A DNA stretch of 64,000 nucleotides from Sphingomonadales bacterium (GCA_016720115.1 JADJXT010000002.1:1224240-1288239), one strand, 5' to 3'. Counted from the stretch's first letter, positions 1 to 10,317 are shown. A program made the numbers and translations. The notes: generated by a model not told the origin, from the letters alone.

Positions 1-1300
1 AACTGGAGGTTACGACACCTTCACCAATCACGGAGAGACACCACGATGACCGAGGACAGGATGGCATTGATTGAGCTGGCTGAAAAGCATGCGGACGGTG
101 ATTTACTGAGGGAGCTGGGCGAACTGGTCCTGCAGCGACTGATGGATGCAGAGGCGGAGCAGCGTTGCGGCGCCGGCCGACATGAACGCAGTGAGGGCCG
201 GGTCAACCAGCGCAACGGCTATCGCGAGCGCACACTGGAGACACGATTGGGAACGATGGACCTGCGAATTCCGAAGCTGCGCACGGGCAGTTACCTGCCG
301 AGCTTCCTGGAGCCCCGGAAGGCCTCGGAGCAGGCGTTGGTGGCTGTTGTGCAGGAGGCGTATGTGAAGGGGATATCGACCCGCAAGGTCGATGATCTGG
401 TGCAGGCGATGGGTATGAGCGGCATCTCCAAGAGCCAGGTATCGCGACTGTGCGAGGAACTGGACGAGCGCGTCGAGGCTTTCCTGAATCGCCCGCTGGA
501 GGGCCCATGGGCCTACGTCTGGCTGGATGCGACCTATCTAAAATCGCGCGAGCGTGGCGCTGTCAGCAGCCAAGCGGTGGTTGTTGCCGTTGGCGTCAGC
601 AGCGAAGGTCGCCGGGAAACCTTGGGCATGGCTGTGGGTCCGGCCGAGACTGAAGCCTTCTGGACCGAGTTTCCTACGCAGCCTGGTGCGCCGTGGCCTG
701 TCAGGCGTGCGACTGGTGGTCTCGGATGCCCACGAGGGCCTGAAGCAGGCGATTGCCAAGGTCATAGGAGCTACCTGGCAACGCTGCCGGGTGCACTTCA
801 TGCGCAATGCGCTGGCCCATGTCCCGCGCAAGCAGCACTCCATGGTGGCCGCCGTGATCCGCACGGCCTTCGTGCAGGAGAACCAGCAGGAGGCACGCCA
901 GCAGTGGCGAGAAACCGCTGACAAGCTGCGAGAGCGCTTCGCCAAGGTAGCGGAGCTCATGGACAGCGCCGAGGACGACGTGCTTGCCTTCATGAGCTTC
1001 CCGAAAGAGCACTGGCCTCAGCTGGCATCGACGAATTCCCTGGAGCGATTGAACAAGGAAATCAAACGCCGCTCGCGGGTGGTGGGTATCTTCCCGAACA
1101 ACGCTGCCATCATGCGGCTCGTGGGAACGCTACTCGCTGAGCAAACAGATGAATGGCAGGTGACACGCCGCTACATGAGCCAAGAGACGTTGGCGCGCGT
1201 GCTGAGCAAGGAAGACCAGGCCAACCTACTGCCACAGTCTGAGGCCGCCTGAAGCAATGAAACTGGAGACCGGAATTACACCACTTGACGGGACACTACC
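1..1300 (+). mobile_element. IS256-family insertion sequence, left end outside window
   Basis: The element holds one transposase gene. Its right end near 1300 reads, inward on the minus strand, GGTAGTGTCCCGTCAAGTGG, followed by TGTAATT. This resembles the ends of the other IS256-type element in this window (8942 and 27564), so the two elements are relatives but not copies. The left terminal repeat lies before base 1, so the target duplication cannot be checked. The element sits about 130 bp upstream of the glycyl radical enzyme operon and may have carried it in or supplied a promoter. Confidence 0.8.
46..1252 (+). CDS. IS256-family transposase (one frameshift)
   Basis: This is a DDE transposase of about 401 residues once corrected. 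The first frame covers the N-terminal helix-turn-helix part and the motif VWLDATYLKSRE with the first catalytic Asp. The second frame carries LVVSDAHEGL with the second Asp, the RCRVHFMRNAL motif and the C-terminal SLERLNKEIKRR with the catalytic Glu. The frame breaks at 670-672, where TTT is read instead of TT, a typical homopolymer error. The start at 46 follows a purine-rich stretch (GGAGAGA). All catalytic residues are present, so the gene is probably functional if the extra T is an artefact. Confidence 0.9.
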
Positions 1301-1430
1301 ACTCCTTGTACTCTCCATAGTATGTGCTTCGTTTAAGACGGGGCGACATGTAAAGCAACCGTAGCTTCAAAAACAATATTAAACTTTTGAGTCAAGCGCT
1401 GAGACGCGAGGTGAAATATGGAGGTGAAAT

Positions 1431-3823
1431 ATGAATGCAATTACTAATGTCGTTGGTCAGTCACTGGAAGATGGTGCTCGAGTCGCTCGCCTGAAGAAAG
1501 CTGTCGACGAGGCTACCTACGGTGGCTGCATCGAGCGCGCAGTGCTTTGGTCAGAGTATTACATGGATGAGGCCAACGATGGGAAATCTACGGCCGTTCA
1601 GATAGCTGAAGCGACACGCCACGTCCTGGCCAACAAAACGGTGAAAATCTATCCTGACGAGCTGATTGTTGGCAACTTCACCGCCAAACGGGTCGCCGGC
1701 ATCTGTTATCCGGAGTTGGGCGGTCTGGGCATAATGATTGGTGTCGACAAACTACCCACCCGCAAGGTCAATCCTCTCGAGATCAGCGAAGACGAGCAGG
1801 CAAAACTCCAGTCATATATTCCGTTCTGGATGGACAAGAATATGGTTTATCTTGCCTTTGACGGGCAGGAAGAGCAGATGCGCTTTGTTAAGGAGCAGAT
1901 TGAAGCACTGCAGTACCAATTGTATGAGGCTGGTGGTATTGCTCACCTGGCACCCGGCTACGAGAAAGTGATCAAACTGGGTGCCGAGGGCATCATCGCC
2001 GAGGTGGAGGCCTTCGAGGCACAAACCAACGATCCCTCCAAGCTGGACTTCTACCAGTCTGTGAAAATCTCAATGAATGCGCTGGCAGAGTTTGGTGACC
2101 GCTATGCGACCGAGGCGCGTAGGCTGGCAGAGGCTGAAGCGGACCCTCAGCGGAAACTTGATCTAGAGCGGATTGCGGAGGTCTGCGCTCGCGTACCACG
2201 TTATGGCGCAACCAGTTTCTATGAAGCGGTCCAATCAATGACCCTCACCCACATCGCCATTTTCCAGGAGACAATAGGTGAAACCACCTGTCCGGGCCGC
2301 GTGGACCAATTCCTGAATTCCTACTATGAAGAGGATTTGGCGGCTGGACGTATTTCAAGACAAGAGGCGAAAGATATTCTGGGAGCTTTCTGCGTAAAGC
2401 TATGCGAAACCATCCCCATGTACTCCGACGAGCTGACCAGCATGCTCGGTGGATTGACCAGCTGGGAGGTAGTGACCATCGGTGGTCAGGACTCCGAGGG
2501 CAACGATGCGACCAATGAACTGAGTTTCATTTTGTTGGAGCTCGCCGATGAGTTGCGCATGCGCCAGCCCAACTTCCACGTCCGTCTCCACGAGAACACA
2601 CCCAAGGCATTCTACGATGAGGTCATCCGGGTGAACTTCGGCCCGGGTTCGGCGCCCGCCATGTATAACGACGAGACCATCATCGAGTCCATGATGAATG
2701 TCGGTTATTCCCTGGAGGATGCCAGGGACTATGTCGCCATCGGCTGTGTTGAGCCCACGGCGCCGGGCAAGACCCTGGGTTCCACCGACGCCGGGATGTA
2801 CAACATGGCCCTGGCCCTGGAAATGGCGCTCAACGAGGGGTGCCAGTTTGGTTCTGACCGACAGATCGGTGTCAAGACACCCCCGGTCTCCAGCATGAAG
2901 AGCATGGATGACGTATTGGACGCCTACAAGGTGCAGGTGAAGCATCAGCTGGGCAAGCTGCACGCGGATTTGCAGAAGTGTGAACAGTTCCACGCCAAGT
3001 ACCACCCCACCCCGATCACCAGCGCTACGCTGGAAGGCTGTCTCGAGCAGGGTGTTTGCTCTACACAGGGTGGCGCGAAGTACAATTTCTCCGGTATCCA
3101 GGGCACCGGCATGGCGGTCGTGGCCGATTCCCTGGGGCCATTGAGAGTGCTGTGTTCGAGGACAAGTGGCTCACCCTTGAGGAGCTGGTCGCTCACCTGA
3201 AAGACAATCTCTCGGATGAGGTTGTGCGGACCAGGCTGAAAGGCATCGATAAATTTGGCAACGATATTCCCAAGGCGGATGCCTGGATGAAGTGGGTCGG
3301 GGATCACTACTCCGATTCCATTCACGCCCTGGGCAAGAATACCCGCGGTGGCCAGTACCTGGCGGGCGTGTACTCCAACACTTCCCACACCCACTTCGGC
3401 GGGCTGATCAATGCCACACCAAATGGCCGTCGTGCCGGCGAGACCTTCGCCTCGGGTTTTGCGCCGGAAAACGGTGCAGACAAGCGTGGCTCCACCGCCT
3501 TGATCAATTCGATGAACCGGATCGATTTCAAGAAGTTTGCCAATGGCATCAACTTCAATATCAAGCTGGATGCCTCCAGTTACGACTGTGACGATGGTAA
3601 GAGTGCACTGGGTAGCATGTACAAGGTGTACTTCAAACGGCACGGTATGCAGGTGCAGGCCAATATGCTGGATCCGAAAATCCTGATTGAGGCACGGGAC
3701 AACCCGGAGTTGCACCCCAACCTGCTGATTCGGGTATCTGGCTACTCGGCGTACTTCAACGATCTATCACCTGAAATGCAGGATGAGGTGATATCCCGGA
3801 GCAGTAATGGGGCGGAGCAGTAA
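1431..3823 (+). CDS. Glycyl radical enzyme, diol-dehydratase/lyase-like (one frameshift)
   Basis: A pyruvate-formate-lyase superfamily enzyme of about 797 residues, the usual length. The thiyl-radical site is GCVEPTAPGKT, with catalytic Cys and the Glu two residues on. The glycyl-radical loop near the C-terminus is LIRVSGYSAYFNDL. An Asp lies 14 residues after the Cys, as in B12-independent glycerol/propanediol dehydratases, and a His follows GGIA in the N-terminal half. The exact substrate (a diol, or another lyase substrate) cannot be read from this. The frame breaks near 3136, where a G run is one base short (SLG then AIESAVFED). The start is preceded by GGAGGTGAAAT. The stop overlaps the activase start (TAATG). 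Such enzymes are destroyed by oxygen, which is unusual beside sphingomonad genes. Confidence 0.88.
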
Positions 3824-4798
3824 TGGGGCCTGATGCAAGCCTGATTGATGCGATAGCAGTTACCGAGCCAAGGAAGGCTTCGCTGTACTTCGACATCAAG
3901 AGAAACACCCTGGACGACGGGCCGGGTATTCGCAGCGTGGTGTTCTTCAAGGGCTGCCCGCTGTCTTGTACCTGGTGCCAGAATCCGGAAAGCATCAACA
4001 CCGGTTACGAACTCTCCTATGATGCAGAGAAGTGCATCAGCTGTCACGACTGTGCTGACGCCTGCCCCGAGCAGGCGATCGACCTGAGTTCGCCCGACAA
4101 AATCATCCGCGACAAATGCACCCAGTGCTTCAAGTGCGTTGATGTCTGCCCATCCGGTGCTCTGGAGCGCTGTGGCAATGACATCGACATGGATCATCTG
4201 GTGGAGAAGGTGGCTTGAAGACGAGGCCTTCTTCGAGGCCTCCGGCGGCGGGGTTACTGTCTCCGGCGGCGAGGCGCTGATGCAGATGGATTCGGTCGGC
4301 GAACTGTTCTCGCGGCTGAAGCAGCGGAATGTTCACACGCTGATCCAGACAGCGGGCCTATTCAATTACAAGGTATTTGAAAATCTGGTATTGCCCTACA
4401 CCGACACCATCTACTTTGATCTCAAGTTGATGGACAGCGATGCGCACAAGCAGTACTGCGGCGTTCCCAACCATTCTATTCATGAGAACTTCAGGAAGGT
4501 CCAGGCCCTGGCACGGGATTCGGTGATCGAGGTTCTGCCGCGGGTCCCGTTGGTGCCCTTTATCACCGACACGGATGAAAACCTCAGTGCCATTGCTGAC
4601 TTTATGCTCGAGAACGGCGTAAAGAACATGCAGATCTTGCCGTACAACCCGATTTGGCTCGACAAGCTGCCACGCTTCGGCAGTGTCCAGCGTCTGGACT
4701 TCGGTGAAGGGACAGGCAAGTTCATGCCGGACGCGGAGCTTGACCGCTGTACGGAGATTTTTGAGTCCAGAGGTATTCACGTCCATTGTCACAGGTGA
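3823..4798 (+). CDS. Glycyl radical enzyme activase, radical SAM (one frameshift)
   Basis: About 324 residues. It uses S-adenosylmethionine and a 4Fe-4S cluster to abstract a hydrogen from the Gly of the upstream enzyme. The radical-SAM triad is GCPLSCTWC. It is followed by an inserted ferredoxin-like domain with CISCHDCADACP and CTQCFKCVDVCP, as in activases of dehydratase-type glycyl radical enzymes. GGGVTVSGGEAL is the SAM-binding GGE motif. The frame breaks at about 4212, where an extra G turns GTGCTTGAA into GTGGCTTGA and creates a false stop. The start codon overlaps the enzyme stop, so the two are translationally coupled. Confidence 0.9.
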
Positions 4799-4884
4799 TG
4801 TATCAGCTCAGACAGCCGGCGCCTTCCTGATTTCGCTTTACCTATAACCCATAATCAATCTGTCCATCACATGAGGAAAATAAA

Positions 4885-6405
4885 ATGACGTATGCACAAC
4901 CCGGCCAGGGAAGGATCTGTAGTTTCCTTCAAATCGCGCTATGACAATTTCATCGGCGGCGAATGGGTAGCGCCCGCTGACGGCCGTTACTTCGAAAATG
5001 TGACTCCGGTAACCGGCCAGGTGTACTGTGAGGTGGCCCGTTCCTCGGCGGCGGATATTGAGAAGGCCCTTGATGCGGCGCATGCAGCGCGAGCAAGTTG
5101 GGGTGCCACCTCGGTAGCCGACCGGTCCAACCTGCTGCTGAAGATCGCTGACCGCGTCGAGCAGAATCTTGAAATGCTGGCGGTTGCGGAGACCTGGGAG
5201 AATGGTAAAGCCGTACGCGAGACCCTGAATGCTGACCTGCCCCTGTTTGTAGACCACTTCCGCTATTTTGCGGGCTGCATCAGGGCCCAGGAAGGCAGCG
5301 CCGCTGAACTGGATGCGACAACGGCCAGCTATCACTTCCACGAGCCCTACGGCGTGGTGGGCCAGATCATTCCCTGGAACTTCCCCTGCTGATGGCCGCC
5401 TGGAAACTGGCGCCGGCGCTGGCCGCGGGTAACTGCGTGGTCATGAAGCCCGCCGAGCAGACCCCGGTGACCATTCTCCTGGTGATGGAGCTGATACAGG
5501 ACATTCTGCCCGCTGGCGTGGTTAATATCGTCAACGGCTTCGGGGCGGAAGCGGGGGCGGCACTCTCGCAAAGTACACGCATTGCCAAGCTGGCCTTCAC
5601 CGGCTCGACGGCGGTGGGTAATGAGATTCTCAAGTGCGCGGCGAACAACCTCATTCCTTCAACGGTTGAGCTGGGTGGTAAGTCACCGAATATCTACTTT
5701 GAGGATGTTCTGGACTATGAAGATGACTACCTTAACAAGTGTGCGGAGGGTCTGCTGCTGGGCTTCTTCAACCAGGGTGAAGTGTGTACCTGTCCCTCCC
5801 GTGCACTGATCCAGGAATCCATCTATGACCGTTTCCTTGATATCGTGGTTGAGCGTTCAAAGACCATTAAGCAGGGCAATCCGCTGGATCCTGAGACACA
5901 GGTTGGTGCGCAGGCCTCCAAGGAACAGTTTGACAAGATCATGAGCTACATGGAGATCGGTCGGCAGGAAGGTGCACAGATTCTGATCGGCGGTGATAGT
6001 GCCAACCTGTCCGGTGATCTGTCCGGCGGTTACTACGTGCAGCCGACCCTGATGGCGGGCAAGAACGACATGCGCATTTTCCAGGAGGAGATCTTTGGGC
6101 CGACGCTGGGTGTGACCTCTTTCAAGGACGAGGCCGAAGCACTGGCCATCGCCAACGATACTGACTATGGCCTGGGTGCCGGCGTCTGGACCCGCGACAT
6201 GAATCGCGCCTACCGCATGGGACGGGGCATTCAGGCGGGTCGCGTGTGGACCAACTGCTACCACGCCTATCCTGCGCACGCGGCCTTTGGCGGATACAAG
6301 AAGTCGGGTATTGGCCGTGAAACCCACAAGATGATGCTTGACCATTACCAGCAGACCAAGAACCTGCTGGTGAGCTACAGCATCGACCCGCTGGGTTTCT
6401 TCTGA
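4885..6405 (+). CDS. NAD-dependent aldehyde dehydrogenase, AldB/ExaC type (two frameshifts)
   Basis: A 506-residue non-acylating aldehyde dehydrogenase after correction. The N-terminus is MTYAQPGQEGSVVSFK, starting at the ATG at 4885 behind AGGAA. An extra G at 4906-4908 breaks that frame. A missing C near 5388 breaks FPLLMAAW, the segment before the NAD-binding region. Later motifs are VELGGKSPN (general-base Glu), FNQGEVCTCPSR (nucleophile Cys) and FGGYKKSGIGRE. It probably oxidises the aldehyde released by the glycyl radical enzyme to an acid. It follows the activase by 86 bp and ends at a terminator, so the three genes form one operon. Confidence 0.88.
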
Positions 6406-6431
6406 GTCCAAACTACTGCCTTAATGGTCTT

Positions 6432-6465
6432 AATGCCCCTTGGTAATCACCTTGGGGCATTTCTA
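6432..6465 (+). terminator. Rho-independent terminator after the aldehyde dehydrogenase
   Basis: AATGCCCCTTGGTAATCACC pairs with the following TTGGGGCATT and is followed by TTCT. It lies 26 bp after the aldehyde dehydrogenase stop and closes the operon. Confidence 0.75.
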
Positions 6466-6574
6466 ATGCCAGAAAATTTAGTCTCAACCATTCTCGCCGT
6501 GCCAGCTTGAATTTAACCCCGACTTGGTCACGTGTTGAATGGCTCAGTGACCTATCCTTACTACAGGAGTTGGA

Positions 6575-6655
6575 ATGTCCGAGTTTCAGACACACCCAGT
6601 ACCAGCGAATTTCGGGTATCCGGAATTTCTGGTTGATAAAATGCCAAAGATGTAA
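6575..6655 (+). CDS. Possible 26-residue peptide
   Basis: An ATG preceded at good spacing by ACAGGAGTTGGA opens a 26-codon frame that begins MSEFQTHPVPANFGYPEFLV. I recognise no family. It could be a real small gene, or the 5' stub of a gene lost by deletion. The rest of 6466-6789 shows nothing else I can name. Confidence 0.25.
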   Translation: MSEFQTHPVPANFGYPEFLVDKMPKM

Positions 6656-6789
6656 AGAAGAAAATCTTTCTCAGCGGATTATCTGATTGATCCTCTTCAG
6701 CCTACTCTACTGCCAATTTTCTGTTTCCACCTTCGCCTGAGTCTTCATAGCGATGCTGACTAGGGAGGACAGCGAGAGCTGGGCAAGCG

Positions 6790-7065
6790 TCAAAGCGGTT
6801 CTGGTTCATGCGCAATCCGGACACCTGCACAACATTCCTCTTGTAAGAAACCGATCAAATTCTCTAGGTGCCCATACTCGGGTATACAGACAATCGTGCG
6901 GCTATGTTTCTCCTGCCGGATCAGCCCTACCTTGGCCATGCGCGCAAGGTGATGTGATAGCGTCGAAGCAGGAATACCCAGCCCCTTCTGGATATCTCCG
7001 ACCGAAGCCCCATCATGGCCAGCTTTGACCAGAAAGCGGAACACGGACAGTCGGTGACTATTCCC
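6790..7065 (-). pseudogene. ArsR-type winged-helix regulator, N-terminus cut by IS3 element
   Basis: The surviving frame reads HRLSVFRFLVKAG, then GIPASTLSHHLARMAKVGL (the recognition helix) and a C-terminal FLQEECC. This is the usual order of ArsR/SmtB-family repressors. The frame is open up to 7065, where the left end of the IS3 element begins, so roughly the first ten residues are missing. The GTG at 7044 is only an internal codon. The vicinal Cys pair EECC near the end could bind metal. The target is unknown; the neighbouring operon runs towards it. Confidence 0.75.
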
Positions 7066-7109
7066 TGTCCGCCGTCAGCACCAATGGCACAGAATTGAGG
7101 TTGTGATTT

Positions 7110-7170
7110 AAGGAGGATTTGGGCTTCGTCGTAGTGACGAAGGAACGAAGATGAAGCCCAAATCCTCCTT
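7110..7170. promoter_or_regulatory. Fold-back hairpin across the orfA start
   Basis: AAGGAGGATTTGGGCTTC at 7110-7127 is an exact inverted repeat of 7153-7170, with a 25-nt loop. The right arm begins at the last base of the orfA ATG. A transcript that reads in from outside would fold over the start region, as in the anti-read-in hairpins known from other IS. Confidence 0.65.
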
Positions 7171-7537
7171 GAAAAAATCGCTGACGAAGGCCCCTGCTGA
7201 GCGGGTGGTGAAGGACATCCGGCGTGCGACGCGCCGGCACTTCTCCGCAGAGGACAAAATCAGGATCGTGCTGGAAGGCTTGCGCGGTGAGGACAGCATT
7301 GCCGAGCTGTGCCGCAAGGAAGGCATCGCCCAGAGCCTGTATTACACCTGGTCGAAGGAGTTCATGGAGGCCGGGAAGCGACGGCTTGCTGGCGACACAG
7401 CCCGCGCCGCAACCACCGGCGAGGTGCAGGACTTGCGCCGCGAAGCCCGTGCCCTGAAGGAATGTGTGGCCGACCTGACACTCGAAAACCGCCTGCTCAA
7501 AAAAAGCATGATTGCGGATGGGGGCGACGACGAATGA
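7151..7537 (+). CDS. IS3-family OrfA
   Basis: A 128-residue DNA-binding protein with the helix-turn-helix motif KIRIVLEGLRGEDSIAELC and then YYTWSKEFM. A leucine-zipper-like stretch with LTLENRLLKKSM follows at the C-terminus. The ATG at 7151 has AAGGA a few bases upstream, inside the loop of the fold-back hairpin. It ends in an ATGA overlap with orfB, and a run of seven A lies shortly before the end. Confidence 0.9.
   Translation: MKPKSSLKKSLTKAPAERVVKDIRRATRRHFSAEDKIRIVLEGLRGEDSIAELCRKEGIAQSLYYTWSKEFMEAGKRRLAGDTARAATTGEVQDLRREARALKECVADLTLENRLLKKSMIADGGDDE
7499..7505 (+). promoter_or_regulatory. Candidate -1 frameshift site (seven A)
   Basis: Seven consecutive A lie near the end of orfA. 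A -1 slip here leads directly into the orfB frame without a stop. This is how IS3-family elements make the OrfAB transposase. It is inferred from position and frame only. Confidence 0.5.
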
Positions 7538-8515
7538 GGTATCCCGCATCCGAGAAGCTCGAGATCATCAGGATCGTCGAGCAGTCACATCTGCCGGCCA
7601 AGCGCACGCTGGACCAGCTCGGCATCGCTCGCCGGACCTTCTATCGGTGGTACGACCGCTACCTCGAAGGCGGGCCGGAGGCCCTGGAAGATCGGCCATC
7701 GGCGCCAAGCCGGGTGTGGAATCGCATCGGTGATGACATCCGGGACCAGATCGTCGAGATGGCGCTGGAGACGACCGAACTATCCCCTCGAGAACTGGCT
7801 GTGCGCTTCACCGACGAGAGGCGCTACTTCGTGTCGGAAGCCACGGTTTACCGGCTTCTCAAGGCCCATGACCTGATCACCAGTCCGGCCTATGTCGTGA
7901 TCAAGGCCGCCGATGCGTTCCACACCAGGACCACCCGCCCGAACGAGATGTGGCAGACCGACTTCACCTACTTCAAGATCATCGGGTGGGGCTGGCTGTA
8001 CCTATCGACCGTGCTCGACGACTTCTCGCGCTACGTCATTGCCTGGAAGCTGTGTACCAACATGCGGGCCGAGGACGTGACCGACACGCTGGACCTCGCC
8101 CTGGCGGCTTCCGGCTGCGACAGCGCCACGGTGCTGCACACGCCCAGGCTGCTCAGCGACAACGGACCCAGCTACATCGCGGGCGAACTGGCGGCATACA
8201 TCGAGGCCAACAAGATGAGCCATGTGCGCGGTGCCCCCATGCACCCGCAAACCCAAGGGCAAGATCGAGCGCTGGCACCAGACCCTCAAAAACCGCATCC
8301 TGCTCGAAAATTACTTCCTGCCTGGCGATCTTGAGGCCCAGATCGAGGCCTTCATCGACCATTATAATCACCGACGTTACCACGAAAGCCTCGGTAACGT
8401 GACGCCCGCCGACGCCTACTTCGGCAGGGCACCGGCCATCATCAAACAGCGCGAAAGGATCAAACGACAGACCATCCAATATCGGCGCTTGCAGCACCGA
8501 AAGCTCGCCGCCTAA
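7534..8515 (+). CDS. IS3-family OrfB, DDE integrase (one frameshift)
   Basis: About 326 residues. An N-terminal helix-turn-helix (LGIARRTFYRWYDRYLEGG) precedes the rve-type catalytic core. The core has WQTDFTYFK with the first Asp, LLSDNGPSY with the second Asp and GKIERWHQTLKNR with the Glu. The frame breaks near 8262, where GGG stands for GG just before the Glu motif. That is likely a sequencing error, because everything on both sides is intact. The start overlaps the orfA stop by 4 bp. Confidence 0.9.
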
Positions 8516-8589
8516 TATCAATCCCCAGACGAGGCCCGCTCTCCACTAATTTACGCCGCGATCTGCGCCAAATGTTCTGACGACGGACA

Positions 8590-8896
8590 GAGCATATTGG
8601 CCTGGAATGGCTATGCCTTGGAGGCGGCTTTATTGTGGTGGTTGCCCTTTCACCTAGCACTTTCCTACCTGCATTTTTTCTTATCATGGGTTCCCCATCA
8701 CCCCGGTAAGGATCAAAGCCGTTATGGCAATACCCGCAACTGGAGGTCAATGGTTGGCAATATCGGAACAATGGGCATGCAATATCACATTGTGCATCAC
8801 CTTCACCCCTATATCCCATTAACCCGCACTCCGGCTGCCTATCGAGAAATGTTGCCCATACTAAAAGCGCGAGGCTGTAGCCTGGAGATGGTTTGA
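8590..8896 (+). pseudogene. Fatty-acid desaturase / carotene hydroxylase, C-terminal fragment
   Basis: About 100 C-terminal residues remain of a membrane di-iron enzyme. A hydrophobic segment (WWLPFHLALSYLHFFLSW) is followed by the histidine motifs VPHHPGK and MQYHIVHHLHP and a typical end, RTPAAYREMLPILKARGC. The frame is open back to 8590, where the right end of the IS3 element begins. The N-terminal His box and first membrane spans are therefore gone, so it cannot be active. The family includes beta-carotene hydroxylases and acyl desaturases; the fragment does not tell which. Confidence 0.75.
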
Positions 8897-8991
8897 CAGG
8901 CGCAAGAGATGCGGCATGGGATCGTGTGGCGTGCCTCCTCGGGTCGCGTCCGTCAAGGTGGTGTAATTTCGGCTGTGGCCGTGGGCCATCG

Positions 8992-10207
8992 TCAGGCGGC
9001 TTTGGCGGTGATGTGTAGGGGCTGATTTTCCTCCTCGATCATGGGTTGGTTGAGTTCGGCCATGCCTTCGATCTGCATGTATCGGTGCTGGAGCTGCCAC
9101 TCGTCGTTCTGCTCCATCAGCACAGCCCCGACGAGGCGGATGATGCTGTCTTCGTTCGGGAAGATTCCGACGACGTCGGCGCGGCGCTTGACCTCCTTGT
9201 TGAGCCGCTCGAGCGGATTGGTTGAGTGTAACTTCGTGCGGTGCTGGGTGGGAAAGCCGGTGTAGGCGAGCACGTCGGTTTCGGCCTCGTCCATGCAGGC
9301 GCCGAGCTTGGGCCAACGGGTGCGCAACTGGTCGGCGACCTGTCGCCAGACCTGCGTTGCGCTTTTCTGATCGGGCTGCAGGAAGACCTGGCGGATCGCG
9401 GCGGCGACGACAGTGTTCTGGCCCTTGGGCACATAGGACAGGGCATTGCGCATGAAGTGCACCCGGCAGCGCTGCCAGGTGGCGCCCATGACGCGGGTGA
9501 TCGCGCCCTTGAGGCCCTCGTGAGCATCGGAGATGACCAGCTTCACGCCGGTAAGACCGCGCCGAACAAGGTCCTTCAGGAAGTCGGACCAGAAGACCTC
9601 CGCTTCCGAGGGGCCGATATGCAGGCCGACGATCTCGCGCCGGCCCTCGGTGTTGACGGCCATGGCGATTATTGCGGCAACGCTGATGATCCGCCCGCCT
9701 TCGCGTACCTTGAGATAGGTGGCATCGAGCCAGAGATACGGCCATTCGCCGGTGAGCGGGCGTTTCAGAAAGGCATGGACGCGCTCGTCAATGTCCTTGC
9801 AAAGCTTGGAGACGGTGGACTTGGAGATGCCGGTCATGCCCATGGCCTGGACGAGTTCATCGACCCGCCGGGTGCTGACCCCGCCGATCCACGCTTCCTG
9901 GATCACCGCAACCAGCGCTTTCTCGACCATCTTGCGGGGCTCAAGGAAGCCCGGAAAGTAGGACCCAGCACGCAGCTTGGGGATTTTCAGGTTCAGCGTG
10001 CCTACCCGGGTATCCAGCGAACGGTCGCGATAGCCGTTGCGCCAGAGTCGCGCGCTCGCTGCTGCGTTCGTGGCGACCCGCGCCGATCAGGCCATCAACG
10101 TCGGCCTCCATGATCAGCTGCAGCACGTTCTCGGCGATGGTGCGCAAAAAATCCGGTTGGCCGCCCTTCGCAGCAAGCTCTTCGATCAGTAATCTGTCCT
10201 CGGTCAT
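8992..10207 (-). CDS. IS256-family transposase, copy 1 (one frameshift)
   Basis: About 404 residues once corrected. The N-terminus begins MTEDRLLIEELAAKGG. Catalytic motifs are LWLDATYLKVREGG (first Asp), VISDAHEGLKGA (second Asp) and LERLNKEVKRRAD (Glu), with the family motif RCRVHFMRNALSYV. The frame is lost near 10047, where GCCAGAGTCGC replaces the GCCAGGTCGC of copy 2. Because each copy breaks at a different place, the real element is probably intact. The start at 10207 has GAGGAGTTCCCG upstream. Confidence 0.92.
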
Positions 10208-10285
10208 CGGGAACTCCTCTTCGTCACGGTTGAAGTGTGCAAACTCCACCATAACGATGAACCCGGTGGCCACCAGCGACGCCGC

Positions 10286-10317
10286 ATTCCGGGGTGGGGC
10301 ATGCCCCACCCCGGAAT
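10286..10317. repeat. 32-bp perfect palindrome in the IS leader, copy 1
   Basis: ATTCCGGGGTGGGGCA followed at once by its exact reverse complement. It lies inside the IS between the right end and the transposase ribosome-binding site, so transcripts entering from outside would form a very stable hairpin before the gene. The same palindrome is at 28906-28937. Confidence 0.8.

Larger units (their letters stand above)
7066..8589 (+). mobile_element. IS3-family insertion sequence, complete
   Basis: The element is 1524 bp long and bounded by imperfect terminal inverted repeats: TGTCCGCCGTCAGCACC at 7066 matches TGTCCGTCGTCAGAACA read inward from 8589. It contains orfA and orfB in the usual overlapping arrangement. 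The three bases outside each end (CCC and GAG) do not match, so there is no target duplication. It lies between two different truncated genes, which suggests an IS-mediated deletion. Confidence 0.9.

Noticed and set aside
4892..4908. ATG at 4892 as the aldehyde dehydrogenase start
   Set aside because: The upstream ATG at 4885 has the better ribosome-binding site and gives the family-typical N-terminus once an extra G is removed.
9241..10113. Long plus-strand frame (290 codons; 400 codons in the other copy at 27863-29065) opposite the IS256 transposase
   Set aside because: It is the antisense of a well-supported DDE transposase, has no start signal, and arises from GC-rich codon structure.
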